Assembly (NCBI GenBank): GCA_963693085.1
Contig: OY856411.1
Coordinates: 1,346,675,050 to 1,346,739,049 of the forward strand
DNA: 64,000 bases
Source of the DNA: Alisma plantago-aquatica
Taxonomy: Eukaryota > Streptophyta > Magnoliopsida > Alismatales > Alismataceae
Direction of reading: 5' to 3'
The notes under the pieces were generated by a model. It was not told the origin of the DNA. It saw nothing but the letters and a program-made list of their open reading frames with translations, and made no database searches. The position numbers were made by a program, and so were the translations under genes. Below are positions 12,611-24,900 of this stretch, in pieces; within the stretch, counting starts at the first letter, position 1; every line of letters begins with the position of its first letter.

Positions 12611-14596
12611 ATTTTAGGAAATCGAGGTGATAGATATAGGTAGCAAAAATAAAAATTTAATCCCCGATTCCCTAACTAGTAGAATTGTGTCAACAACAAT
12701 GCATCTAGGAAGGAAGGTTTGCAAGGTTATACCTGGTCCTGGAGAAAGTTCAGTGACATTACCCTTACGATAGTGTCATGCTTCTTCTTTAGGCAGTAGC
12801 ACACTCCTTTAGCAGCAGTCCTCAAACATTCGTCAGCAACGACCTCCTGGTCTAGTACCATGGACGGTGGTTGATGGCATCCTCTTAGAAGAAAACAATG
12901 ACCTCCCACCTATATTGTAGTCCACGTGGACCACCAGGAACTCCACATTGTGATACCAGAGCAAGCAGGAAGGAGTTTCCCCTTTGAATATCAATCTGTT
13001 AGGATTGATTTGCTCTCCCACAATAGTCTCTCCCTTCTTGTTCCTCCCTTTTATGAGTAGAACTTGCTTGGGATCTCTATTGGTTACCACAACCAGAGAG
13101 GACAATGATTGTTAGAGCTTATTGTTATATCTGGGAAGCCCTTAGTATCCCTCTAATTATAGGAGAGGCTAGGGTCAGGGTTCCCAGTCTATGTGAGATT
13201 TGAAAAGATGAATTCATGAATTTTATAGAAATTTCAGATGGTGAACTGGTCAGTTCACACATCCAACCAGTCAGTTCATGCACGAAGTGGTGGATTCATG
13301 CCACAAACTGGTCAGTTCATGTAGTTTCCTGTTCAGAATCACATTGGTATTCAATGCACGATTAATGCAAAACATGACGTCAGCACTGATCCTTGATCAA
13401 ATCAAATTCACCATTGAACTGGGTGGTTCATCCCATGAATCGGGTGGTTCATCTCATGAACCGGTCGGTTGGGACTTGTAAGCTGGTTGGTTCACTATGT
13501 AAACCGGTCGTTTCACACCTTGGTTCATTCATTGATCAACCAATGTTGATTCCTATTGACCTGACACTCCAATCGATCGGTTCAACACTTGAACTGGTTG
13601 GTTCAGAGGCTAGTCAGACAATTTTAAACATTAGTTGTTTAATTGAATACCTAAACACCTTTAGTAATCAATCTGAACATCATTCATGAATAAACTCCTA
13701 TTCCTAGTGTATCCTATGTGTGTGACCCTATAGGTCCCAAATTACGTTGGCAGTGAATGTCCATAACTAATTAATGACATCACAAGCAATGAGTGGTATC
13801 TAGAAACACATTATTGTTGCCCAAGTAGTTTGGAAAGTTGGAGAACAACTTCAACCTACAATCTATGACCACTGTCATAGTGATCGTATAGTTCCTTTAT
13901 CTCTGATACTCATATTGAACTTGAGGCATGGAATCATCATCCTCTCTATGCTCAATCCATGTTCCTTGAACTAGAGTAGACTATCTGAGATGCACATGAG
14001 TTCACATATCACATATTGAATCACATGAGTATGGCCATACATTTATCTGTAACTTTGTAACACCCCCTTAAGCATACGTGTGTCAATAGAATCAACTCTC
14101 ATGTTTTCCATAACATGAGGTACTTTATCTAAAAGGAATGTCACAAAAATAATAAACATTGCAAATAAGGTAAACAATCACCATTCATTAAAATTGATAT
14201 TGATTCATGCACTGTTCAAAGGCAAAACTAGTACAGTTGAGTTCTTGAATATATCATCTAACATATATACATGACTTGGAACTTGAAAGAAACTCTAATC
14301 TAAATGATTGTATCTTCTAGGTAGATGACACTCCACCAAGCAAAACCTTGAGAAACCTTGAGCTATTCCTTAGGGTGATCTTCACATGACTTTATTGTTG
14401 ACATTTGCTCCTTACCTGTGGGCATCGTGCCCCCATCCATGCATAAAATAAATTGGTAAGTGGAATTGAACATATTATATCTTTAAAGAAAACATGTAAA
14501 TTGAAAATAAACTTTAAACATTAAACATCGAAAAAGGGACTCAATTTCTTTTAAGTTACTCCTTTTATCTTGACTTATATAAGAATCCTCGGGTTT

Positions 14597-14709
14597 TGCA
14601 CCAAAGTGCCTCTTCTCTTATACACCAAAGTGCCTCTTGTATTGCAATGAAGTGCCTTTTGGGTTGCACCTAAGTGCCTCTTCTCTTATGTACCGAAGTG
14701 CCTCTTAGT
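14597..14709. repeat. Short degenerate tandem repeat (AAGTGCCTCTT)
   Basis: Five units of about 21-27 bases, each containing a form of CACCAAAGTGCCTCTT, lie within the inserted LTR-like element. Confidence 0.8.
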
Positions 14710-16127
14710 TTTTCTCTGAGGAGCCCCTTGATGAGGATCTTATATAAGTTATCTTTTAACATTATCTTTCTCTTAAAACTCTTTATTTGCTCTTAAATCT
14801 TACATTTGACTTTACTCTTAATGTTCATTAAGTTGATACAATAACATGGACAGTAAAACATTACATTCAAATTCATCATAACTTCATTAACTTTAAGCAA
14901 TTTCTATAGTAGATAATACATTCATAACATTCATTGCATACATACATTTATAAAAGAAAACATTACTTATGTTAAATTAGCATGGACCACTTACCTCTCT
15001 CCTTGAGAAGATCCTATTGCTCCTCTTATGTTAAATAAACCCTACTTAAGGTCCTAGGGTTGATAGAACCCTAATTACCCTGTTATGACACTTATAATTC
15101 ATTAAGAAATTGATATTAGATCTAATTTTTCTAGGGTTTTAAGATTTTCACGTATCCATCATCTTACATTCATGTATTATCCATAATTTTTAACAGAGAT
15201 TAGAACTAGACATTAAAAATATTTTATTTGGATTGTACATCTTTTTCTGATCGATTTGATATATATATATATATAGATTCAGGGTGTGTTTACTTTGATT
15301 TTTGCAAGATGTATCTAATTGAAGATTTTTTGGATAAAATTACCTCTTTTGGAGTAACTTCGTGTGTCTCAGTTGGTCATACATCCAGGCCCCATCTATG
15401 ATGTGTAAGGAGAGGCACAACCCATCAGGTTGGATTTTATCCCTTGAACCAAGAAAACTAGCCGAAGGGTTCACTTTGAACCAAGCCGGTTGATACTAAA
15501 GGGAAGTTTCCCCTTTCCCTGAGTGCAAGTAGGACTCTAGAGTCGATGCTCCATCATACCTGCCCTGACTCAAAGTCGTCGAGAGAAAGGTGTGGCCCGC
15601 TTCCTCGCATCAAGTTCTTCAGGTGCCTCCAAAACCTCCATTGGACTCTCCTTTCATTCCTCCGGTTGTGACCCCGCAGGCGTGAGACTTTCCCCTTGCA
15701 AGCTCGTAGTGTTCACCATGAGACAGGGTTGAATGGAGTGGAGAGATGATTAGGAGGAAGATTGGTAAACATGCAGTTTCCTAAGGGTCCTAGACCTGAT
15801 CCCTGCTTGCGAAGATGCATGTAATCGTGCCAAACACGGTGGCAATCGGTAGATGGGCATTGCTCGTGGGATCTGTGATTGTTGTGAAAAGAGGGGAAGA
15901 TAAAAACTTGTGCTTGGGGCAGAATTGAAGGAAGTAAAAGCTTCCTTGATGTGTATATGATGGATCAACAAGATCCTATGATGTTGCGAGGGTAGGAGTC
16001 TCTGCGTCGATGAACATGTCCCCAAAGCACAGGAGATTTTGTGTGTTGAGGTGTCCAATATGCTAGAGAGCAAAGAAAAGGTCAAAGTGAGGTACCGAGT
16101 GATCATTGATCAATTCCAGAGAGATAC

Positions 16128-16136
16128 TTATATAGA
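16128..16136 (-). promoter_or_regulatory. TATA box in the inserted LTR-like element
   Basis: The minus strand reads CTATATAAG about 960 bases from the element's minus-strand start. The TATA boxes of the G1 LTRs lie at a similar distance, which supports reading the insertion as an LTR in minus orientation. Confidence 0.5.
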
Positions 16137-17772
16137 CAGATGATCCAGGAGGCTAAAGGAGAAAGAGATTGGGGGAGGTGAGGAGAGCGCTTAGTAGAGT
16201 CCCAATGGAACATGGACTTTTTTCGATCAGGGTGGCTAGGGCATAGAGTCACATGGTGCTAGGGGTCCCTGGGTTCGAATTTCTATGAAGATGTATGTGT
16301 GCTCCAATGTGATAAGGATTTGTGCGAAGCAAGGAAACTTGGTTGGAGGGAGATCACACACTGCTGGAGTCTGAAGCACGTAGGGGAGCTGGACGGGAGA
16401 GACAACTCCCAACTCGTGACTAAACACAGACCCGAGAGTCCGACTAGGAGGGGAGGCCATGTGACAAAAAAAAAGATATTGCGACCTTAGTTTTATTGTA
16501 ACTAGGAATGTTCATTAATGATTTTAAGTATCTCCTTATCTAATTAAATTGGAGCATCCATACTTATTCAAAATAAGTGAAATTGGTGTATTAGCTAATT
16601 TGACTATGAGAAATCCGAAAATTCAGTTAGTTCTTAGGTTTGACAACCACAACCATCTTTATGATTCTTTTTAAGTTAAACATATATTCAATTACCCATG
16701 ATTATCTAAAAACCAAAGAGGAAGACTTTGTGGGGAAAGTCATTTATTATCATATTAGACTTATGTAAATTGTATTAGACTATGTAATGAACAATATGTA
16801 GGTCAAAACACTTTAAACCTTGATGAGTGACTTGTTCACCAATTTAGGGCTAAATTGTATGTAATTGATTTACAAATTAATTAACATTGATTGACATATT
16901 GGGACATGCTATAGACATTATAATTTGGTCTTATTGTCACCTTAGGGTTTAGTTGAAGCATCCAATTATAATTTGAAATTTGGATGTCGAATTATGGTTC
17001 ATTTACACTGAATTTCAATATTTGAATTTTAATTAGTGGAGAAAAAACTTTTAGGACCCTATATTTATATTTTTTTCTCCCAATTTTGGGAAGTTACATT
17101 TATCACTCTTTCTTATCAAGAGGCTTGGACATCAATATCCTATGGGAGGGACAAATCCCATCTACATCACTCACACTCAATCCCCATGTGACACAGAGTA
17201 CCCGAGAATCACCTTTATGGCAACCAATATCCAAGGTCAGGTTGGATGATGTCAAAGTACAATGAATGACATGTGATGAGTGTAGTGACTTCAGGTCTAA
17301 GAACCACAATCTCCACTATCACTATGAGATGATTTTGACTATCATTCCATGTTATCCATGTATCACTCTCAAGGTGGATCTGTCGGATACATTGTTCTCT
17401 AACATGTACATGTGTGCTTGACTTGATATCACTTTTCATGACTAATGAGACTCTATCATTAGTCAACACATACTCTATTCTTATGTATTATTGTCGTCTA
17501 TTTTGCTTCCATAGTAATATCTGACTAGGGGCATAACAATAATGTATGTACTCTTGTCATACATATGATCTCATTGTTTAGGTCCTCAACCCGAAGACAT
17601 ATGTCATCGAGTAACATCATTCTTTAGACATCTCCTTATGTCTATGTCACCATCTCATGATTGAGACAAACATAATAGATGGAATTGCCTTTATTATTAT
17701 CAAATCAGGTATCTGATGCCCTATTGCAATCATCATATGATTGTCTCTCTGGACATACATACAAACAAGGTC

Positions 17773-20235
17773 AACACATGTGTGTTTCCCATCTGTCCAA
17801 TCAAATAAAAAGATGTCAACAGGACATTGAGAGTGGATATCATCAGGTCGTGTGTCAAGAAAGGCCATAGGAGCCTCTTTTAGGACCTTTATCCTAGCTC
17901 TAGGGCAAGGTCAAAAAGAGTATCATGAACTAAATCATGTCAAAACTTATATCTAGGTCTTGTACGACAATGAACAACATGACCATCGAAGGCGTCAAGG
18001 TCTATGGTGTTGCAAAGTGAGCGGCGTTCATCGCCTAGGTACAAGGGATTCATAAGTCAATAATGAAGGATATCTTGATACTCGATAGGTGACATGTATA
18101 AACCAAGATCATAAATGGGAATGACAAGTAGTAAGTTGTGTGCATGGACGGCTTGGAGATAAGTGAGGATAGTTGTTTTCACTGAGAGAGGTCACTCGTA
18201 GTAAATTGTTTGGATAGTAGTTTCGTAATAAGAATCTACCAAAATAGACTTGGTCTTTGGAGTTGCACAAGGCGTATGTGAAAAGTGGGACTAGCAAAAG
18301 GACAACAACATCTTATAGATGATGTCATGTGTGGTAAAAAAAGAGGCTCTTGTAGGCCCATTTCCAACCTCTCGTAGGATGTGGTTTTAGAGTTTCTGGG
18401 TGTGGATTTGAGAGGAAATATAAGATAACTTGTTGACATCATGAGAAGATTTGACCAAATGCATGGAATTGTGGACAAGCTCCACTATAGATCACCAAAG
18501 GTTTGGCCATCAACAACAACAATACGTGCTAGACATTGATGAATCCCATGATCAAAATCACCCACCACGAAACTGATAGATGTTAGGGGTGATGTTTTAA
18601 GAGCAAACAGTGACTTGGACATCCCAACACATGATCAGAGAAGAAGAAGCTCATATTGTGGGTCTTGAAGCAAAGTAAAATGATCCATCATGGCAAGATT
18701 TCAACCTCACATTCCTTTAGAAGCTCCAAGGCAAAACATGGATATGTTGAAATAGGGCCTCCTAAAATCTTCACTCCATGTGCAGGATGAGATATGTTAG
18801 TAGGTAACATACCAAACTCTGGGGCTCGTCTTAGAACATATGAAGGCCAAAATATTTCCATCTTCTTAATATTAATATGAAGGAAAAAGTCTGGGCCTTG
18901 TTCTTAAATAATAGATAGCATCTTAGAGACTTTGGTAGTGTCACCAATGAGGGTGTCATCACCAATATAGGAAAAAATAAGGTCAATATGGAATTCATCC
19001 TTCAATTGTAAAATAAGATGATGGACAACCAATGAAAAAAGAAGCATGACCAACAGAACACCTTGTTGGAACCCATTCCTGAAGAGAAGAGGATCACTCT
19101 GATCCATGTAGAAAGTATTTGGGGAGTTATAACAAATTCAACCCACATGCAATAGTTGGTAAATGAAGACAAACCTTCTTAAATATGGTAGACCTATGAA
19201 CCATATTAAAGCATTAAAAAAGTTGACAAGGGCCATCATAAGAGTGTTAGAATGATGTTGGTCATCGACAAGGAAAGTGATAATGTGCATAATGGCTTTA
19301 GTACCCCCTGGAATACTAACACCTAATTGATGATCCTTAAGATAATAAGACGGCATCAAGAAAGACACTCTTCATTGCCATCTTAGAAACAAAGCGACAC
19401 CAAATTGTTCCAACCGCGATAGGTCAAATACCATTGTCTGGCTTGAGAAGAGGTCAAAGGGGCATTGTAAACATATGGAGCTAGGGAGGTAGGACAACGA
19501 CCAAAAAGCTAAAGGTTGAAAATAGTTGACACTACATTCAAAAAGTCATCTTTAACAGTCGTTGTTGCACCACACATAGCATCAAGAAGGTGTTGTGCAC
19601 AGAGAATGTCACATGCACACGTTTTCCTTTCTGGAAGGATAAAAGTTCCTCTTTAACCATAGCATGAGAAGCAACCAAGGGAAGGGGCGTTGGGGGTGTT
19701 TTTCTTCAAGCTCTAAATGAATAGTGGGGTTAGAGGGGGAATGTAGCTATAGGAGAGAACTTGGATGGTAGTTGAAAATTGTCCATCTTTGATCTTTGTC
19801 TTTGCTTGGGAAACTCTGGTTCAAATAGATTGTGCATGCACAAAAAGACTATGGTGGGACAAGATTTGAGAAGGAGTTGTTGGGCCATCAAGGTACAAGG
19901 AATAGGAGTCGGAAAGTCAAACCTGATGGGGGTAGGAAAGCCAACAATCATGTTGACCGGATCCTAACCAGGATGGCAAAGTAAAGTGGTAGTAGCATCA
20001 GAGCCATCAGAAGCGCGGTGGAAGCAAGCCTTGGACCAAGGTTGGGTGGAAAGATATAAGCTAGGCATCTAATATTTTCAAGAACAAAGTGTGGTGACTA
20101 AGCCTTCCCAAACCTCAATGTATTCCAACACCTTATGAATGTCCACAAGGCGAGTCGGCGAGGATGAATGTACAAATAAAAAATGATTAGCAAACTACTT
20201 GGAGCAAAGGGCTTTCCATGAGATGCGTGGAGATT
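17773..20235 (-). pseudogene. Plant RT-like protein, main remnant
   Basis: On the minus strand, segments line up with a reverse-transcriptase domain found in many plant genome annotations (from memory of the family). From N to C: NLWLAGRCP-like and APLTP-like codons near 19450-19500; QLGVSIPGGTKAIMH, DDQHHSN and VNFFNAL at 19138-19368; GFQQGVLLVMLLFSL and the catalytic-box region FSYIGDDTLIGD at 18904-19107; a C-terminal RPDDIHSQCPVDIFLFDW segment ending in TCVDL at 17773-17868. The DD pair survives, but stops and shifts make it a pseudogene. Its right end is cut by G1 at 20235 and its left end by P2 at 17773. The protein frame continues on the other side of P2. Confidence 0.8.
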
Positions 20236-23148
20236 TGTAACGGCCTCACTCCCCGATAACCCCTAATTAAGGAAGACCAGAAAGACAGAGCCACTATCCA
20301 AAAATAGGATCAATGGTTTTACAAATAATCAAAACTAATTAATAAATTCTACCAAAGACTAAGTAAAAAAATAGAATAAAAAATTAATTTTCACATACCT
20401 TTCAAAAAATAGGAATTTGGGACTTTTACCAACGGTAGAGTTCTAACTAACTAAATCCTACTTTATGGATTAACTTTATTCTTCACAAATTCCACTTTAC
20501 TATTTATCCAATTTTAGATATTCCTAAAATTCTGACAAACAAAATGTCGGTCAATATAAATGAATATACCAGTATGTGGTGACAACCAAAATATTGCATG
20601 TATATTCTAACAACCTAATCACATCAAATAGTTGTTAACAATGCAAGATTACATTTTTGAATATCACTTCCCAACCACTTTTACTCATACTCTAGGATAC
20701 CCTCTCTAAGGGTTTAGTCCTTGCAAGGGACTTTAGGTTACCTTCTCCATCCTGAGCTCGGTACCTAGTGGGTCACTTCTTTGGGTTCCTGATGGTCTTC
20801 CCTCTAGGGATTGACCACCTCTGACCTTCCCTCTGGGGCTTGGTCTCTTATCTTACATCCAGAGATGGTATGTAGGTTCGGGTAAGTCATATACATATTT
20901 AAATTGTGATAATCATATTCACTTTAAAGATTGTAGAAATAAAATCATCCAAGCAGTTTATTTCTATGCAATTGATAAAACGTCAAAAAATGCTGAGGAA
21001 ACTAAAGCAAGTACTCATAAATAAACACATACCTAATTTGGAGATTTCACACAAAATAAGCACAATCCAATCCAATTGGAAATCCATGCCATCAATCAAG
21101 CCAATCACACAACAGAATAGAATCTTGAAAAGCATGTACATCCTATTCACTACATACTCATCAAGAAGTTACTTTATTGACTTAGGAATACTTCCTAGTG
21201 TTTCTAATCCAAATTATGCTTTCCTTAGGGTTCTTTAGATCTATTTCTCAACTTTCCCTTTTCATGTCAGCAAAACCCTAAAGCAACAACATATATACCA
21301 AAACCCTAATTACTCAACTTATTCATATTAAAGCCTCTTTATTATCAATTTGGCTTAGGATCAACCTTATATCATCTTATACGAAGGATCTCAAAATATA
21401 ACTCATTAAAAACATTAACACCTAGATTAGGATTTCTAAGACCATTAATGCACATTATACACATGATACCCTAAATTAACCTATTAAGCATATGGATCAT
21501 CTATTTAGATTCAAAACATCCTTTTTATTAACAATAGGTTAATATTCTCATAGAACATCCATTTCACTTTTCCCAATTTCATAAAACATCAAATTAGGAT
21601 TTCTTATTCATGAAAGCATTAAAGATAGAAACTTTATGTACTTTTTGAACTATAAACAAATTCAGGTTTCAAAACTATTTTTTTTTATCTACATATTGTT
21701 CTGATCAACTTTCATATATAAATCATCATCATCCAATTTACCAATAATTAATTACAATTTTTACCAATTAATCTTTTTCTGACCAATGGGGGTCTGCCAC
21801 CTCAGCAGAGTACTCTGGGTCTCGCCTGCGCCACATCGTCTAGGCCAACCAATCGAGTCTCACCAACTCAACTCAACTCGCTCACCCAACTAAAAACATA
21901 ATGAAAAGTCATCTTTACCCTTACTTGTAACAAAGGTTCGTCGGGGCACACTAGTAATCTCCCCATGAATCATCTTCAACCTACGTTCTTCACCTCTTAG
22001 CGAGTTGAGGGTTGACTCTTCTCTCTACTACACCTGCACATGAACCAAGACCGTCTCAAGCTCTTCCTTAATCCTGCAGACTCGACGATCATCTCAATTG
22101 CTATCTGCTACCTCCCACCGTCCGGACGACACCACGAAACCTCTGACGGAATTTGCTCCGAGACGAAGGTATAGGTCGAGATGAAAATCAAAATTGATGG
22201 CACCAATGTGCTCGCCTACTCGTTCTAGACTCGCGAAGGTTGTTTGTGAGTTTACTGGTGATCCACAACACCCTCTCTTATATAGGGTAGGGTCTCGGGT
22301 TCTACTAGAATTGGGGGAATCTAGGTTTCAGCATGAAACATCATGAATCCTAGTATGAATGGGATCCCTTGGGTCTTCTGAAGATGTTGGGACCAATCCC
22401 AACTCCACAGTTCCTCTCATTTGTGAAGAAATCGATTTGGGAAAATAGCCTGAACTACTCTCTGGTCCGGGTCTCCAACTGAGACCGAGATTAGACATGT
22501 GACGTTGGATCTGGGATCCAATCGTTCACATCATCTGTGTTCTAAATAAATGAAATCTAATTCCAATGTAAATGTGACAGTTAGTGCGATAAGTCAATTA
22601 TCCATTCACTTTAGGAAAACTTGCAAAAGCTATAACTCTCTCCTCGTTTATCCTTTTTCTTCCAAATTTTATGGAAAGTCTTTATTAGCATTATCTACTC
22701 ATATCCCAAGTTTGAGTCCCAAACTCGAAAGGATATAGGTGTTTTCTTCACATGCAAGTTATTACATTAAAGCATAGCTTATTCATATTTTCTCTCTCTT
22801 TCACTTTTATCTTCTTTATTTGGATTCCTTGTATCACAATAAATCATATGGATTCAAACTCCACTTCATTATGAACAAGCTCTTAGCCTTCTAGAGAATT
22901 CCACATATTTCTTATATTTTCCTCATTATATCAAACTTCCTTCTTAATAATGAATTATTTGATTACTTCTTTCTCTTTTAATCATATTGGACTCATTAAC
23001 ATATTATGATCCACGAAAATACATGCACAAAGGAAATATTGCAAAGGAAATCCATTCAATACACATAAATCATACAGTTTCATAATCATACATTTTATTG
23101 GAGAAATTGCATCTCAAACCATATAGACCCAAAATCGGGGTTGTAACA
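20236..23148 (-). repeat. G1 3' LTR
   Basis: Direct copy of 27767-30706, with colinear homology along the whole length. It ends exactly at the polypurine tract. Confidence 0.95.
22277..22286 (-). promoter_or_regulatory. TATA box of G1 3' LTR
   Basis: The minus strand reads CCTATATAAG. It is conserved at the equivalent place in the other LTR (29833-29843), about 860-870 bases from the LTR start. Confidence 0.65.
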
Positions 23149-23160
23149 TCCTTCCCCTCT
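23149..23160 (-). other. G1 polypurine tract
   Basis: The minus strand reads AGAGGGGAAGGA, directly joined to the LTR start TGTTACAACC. Confidence 0.9.
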
Positions 23161-24900
23161 TATAAGATTTTTTCCCTCAAAATTCCACCAAACATTCAAC
23201 CAATTCAGGATAAGACTTTCCCATGTCCATCATTGGCTCCCAAGTGGCTTCATCCTCTCCATGGTGCTTCCAAAGAACCTTTATCATCTCTATATTCTTA
23301 CATCTGAGCTCAGGGTATGTCAGCCTCCCTTGAAGCTCACTAGGTTCAATGCTCAACACATGGCTCATGTACATCACATAGTACTCTAGATCAGACACAT
23401 GGAACACATTATACATCATGTTATCCTTAGGGGTAAGGTTAAAAATAAGCAACTCCACCAATCCATCTCAAATGGGCCCATGTATCGGGGACTCAACTTT
23501 CTTATCTATAGCTCAGAGGGGTCAGATTTTCAAAATGCATGCTCACCCTCAGTGAACTACAAGTCAGTCTGCCTCGCATCAGCACGTGACTCCTATCGCT
23601 CATGGGATTTCTCAACCATTACTCAATCAAAGTGACTTCATATGCATACATTGTGGTCTCTTTGACCTTCACAAGGTCCTCTCACCGACATCATCCTAGT
23701 GAAGTGGTGACCGACACAGCCTCTCTTACAGAGCTTCATACATCCTGATGCTGGCTTTGGTGGCTGTCATAATAAGCAAACTCTGCTAGGGGCAGGTATT
23801 GCTCCCGTGATCCACCCCAAACGAGCAAATATGCTCTCATCAGACCTTCTAAAGTCTGGATCATATTCTCTTGATTGTCCATCAGTCAGGAGGTGATAGG
23901 TTGCACTCAACTTCAATCTAGTATCGAGTTCTTCATGTACCTTCTTCCACAACATGGAAGCTAACTTCCATGCTCAAGATATCCAAACCCGTATCACTAT
24001 GTAGTTGAGCTATCTCTTCAATCCCTAGAGCTCATCAAGATCTATCACACTGACAGTGCTCTCTTAGATAAGGGAATGTGTCAACTTGGTAAGGCGATCT
24101 ACCATAGCCCATATTGCATCATGACCTCTCTTGGTTCAGGGGAGATCCTACCACAATGTCCATGGTGATATGCTCCCATTCCCTCTCGGGGACTCTTCTT
24201 TATTTGTAGCAATCCACTGGGTTATTGGTGTTCGTCCTTCACCCTCTAGCATGTGTGGCAACTGGCAACATGCACCTCTATATCCTTCTTCATTCTAGGC
24301 CTTCAAGGTGTCGTTGTAAACATTAACCATCTTGGCAGTACCAGGGTGTACACTATACTTAGAATCATGAACTTCTTGCACAACATAATTCTTCCAGGGT
24401 GAATCCTCAAAAACCCTAATACTCTAATAGTGGATTTTACCACCTGCTTTTCATGAGAGGTGTATCTGAGGTTATTATAACAATCCTTTTTATGTCATCA
24501 AGCTCTGGGTTGGGCAATCACCAACTTGACCCTCAGGTTAGGGTGTATCTGAATGTTAGCCACATAGGTCTAGTCTTCTAAAGGTCACAGATTCCACCTA
24601 GCAACCTCTTTCAACTCTCTCCACTGGCTAGATAAGACCGTTGTACACCTGAGCTATTTTCTACTAAAAATATCTCGTTATCGTATTAGCTTCCTCAAGT
24701 TCTAGGTGATGGTGAAAACATAAACCTTCATATACTCCACTCATCATCCTTGTCTCAGGTTTATGTCTATTTGAGTCAAGAAAACTTCGAGCTCTTGCTT
24801 CCATCATCTCAGTTATCAGACCCAAATTAGTACCTTAATGATTCCAAACTACATTGGATAGGTACGTCCTCATATTACCCTTTTTCTCCTTATTCTTTCA
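23161..24900 (-). pseudogene. G1 pol 3' half: RNase H, integrase and chromodomain-like tail, broken
   Basis: Read on the minus strand. The tail at 23177-23461 contains VFHVSDLEYYV, EPSELQGRLTYPE and IKVLWKHHGEDEATWEP, the typical chromodomain-like end of plant chromovirus integrases. Upstream are an LSPRYMGPF-like GPY/F site near 23480, the integrase segment SATYHLLTDGQSRE at 23767-23955, REWEHITMDIVVGSPLNQ near 24150-24190, and VHDSKYSVHPGTAKM near 24330-24370. A region between RNase H and integrase lies near 24520 and faint RNase H remnants near 24700. Stops and shifts are frequent, so it is inactive. Confidence 0.88.

Larger units (their letters stand above)
14048..17098 (-). mobile_element. 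LTR-like insertion in the P2 5' LTR (probable solo gypsy LTR)
   Basis: It begins TGTAACTTTGTAACACCC and ends GAAGTTACA, so the outer 8 bases are inverted (TGTAACTT/AAGTTACA) with TG..CA ends. It is flanked by TTTATC on both sides. The direct repeat can be extended to TACATTTATC (10 bp) if the element end is moved inward. Its length, the GTAACACCCCC start and a minus-strand TATA box fit a solo LTR of a Ty3-gypsy chromovirus. A gypsy LTR normally makes a 5-bp duplication, so 6-10 bp is odd and a non-LTR origin remains possible. No internal coding sequence was recognised. Confidence 0.6.
5630..17767 (-). mobile_element. P2: complete but decayed Ty1-copia element, minus orientation
   Basis: The element has direct LTRs at 5630-7714 and 12613-17767 (the latter interrupted), a purine tract at 7715 and a tRNA-iMet primer site at 12599. 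The target duplication AGGTC is perfect, at 5625-5629 and 17768-17772. On the minus strand the LTR starts TGTT-GTATGTAT and ends close to CTTACA. Internal gag, protease, integrase, RT and RNase H remnants lie in copia order on the minus strand. Over about 180 bases compared by eye the LTRs differ at roughly 15 percent of positions, so the insertion is old. Confidence 0.9.
12613..17767 (-). repeat. P2 5' LTR, split by a 3.05-kb insertion
   Basis: The LTR consists of 12613-14047 plus 17099-17767. It matches the 3' LTR across the break. With the insertion and one copy of the duplicated bases removed, the local sequence aligns with 7038-7070 without any gap. The outer end CATACAAACA abuts the target duplication AGGTC. 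Confidence 0.9.

Noticed and set aside
15750..16460. Frames of 118 and 74 codons on the minus strand in the LTR-like insertion
   Set aside because: Low-complexity composition, no domain, and located within LTR-like DNA next to a TATA box.
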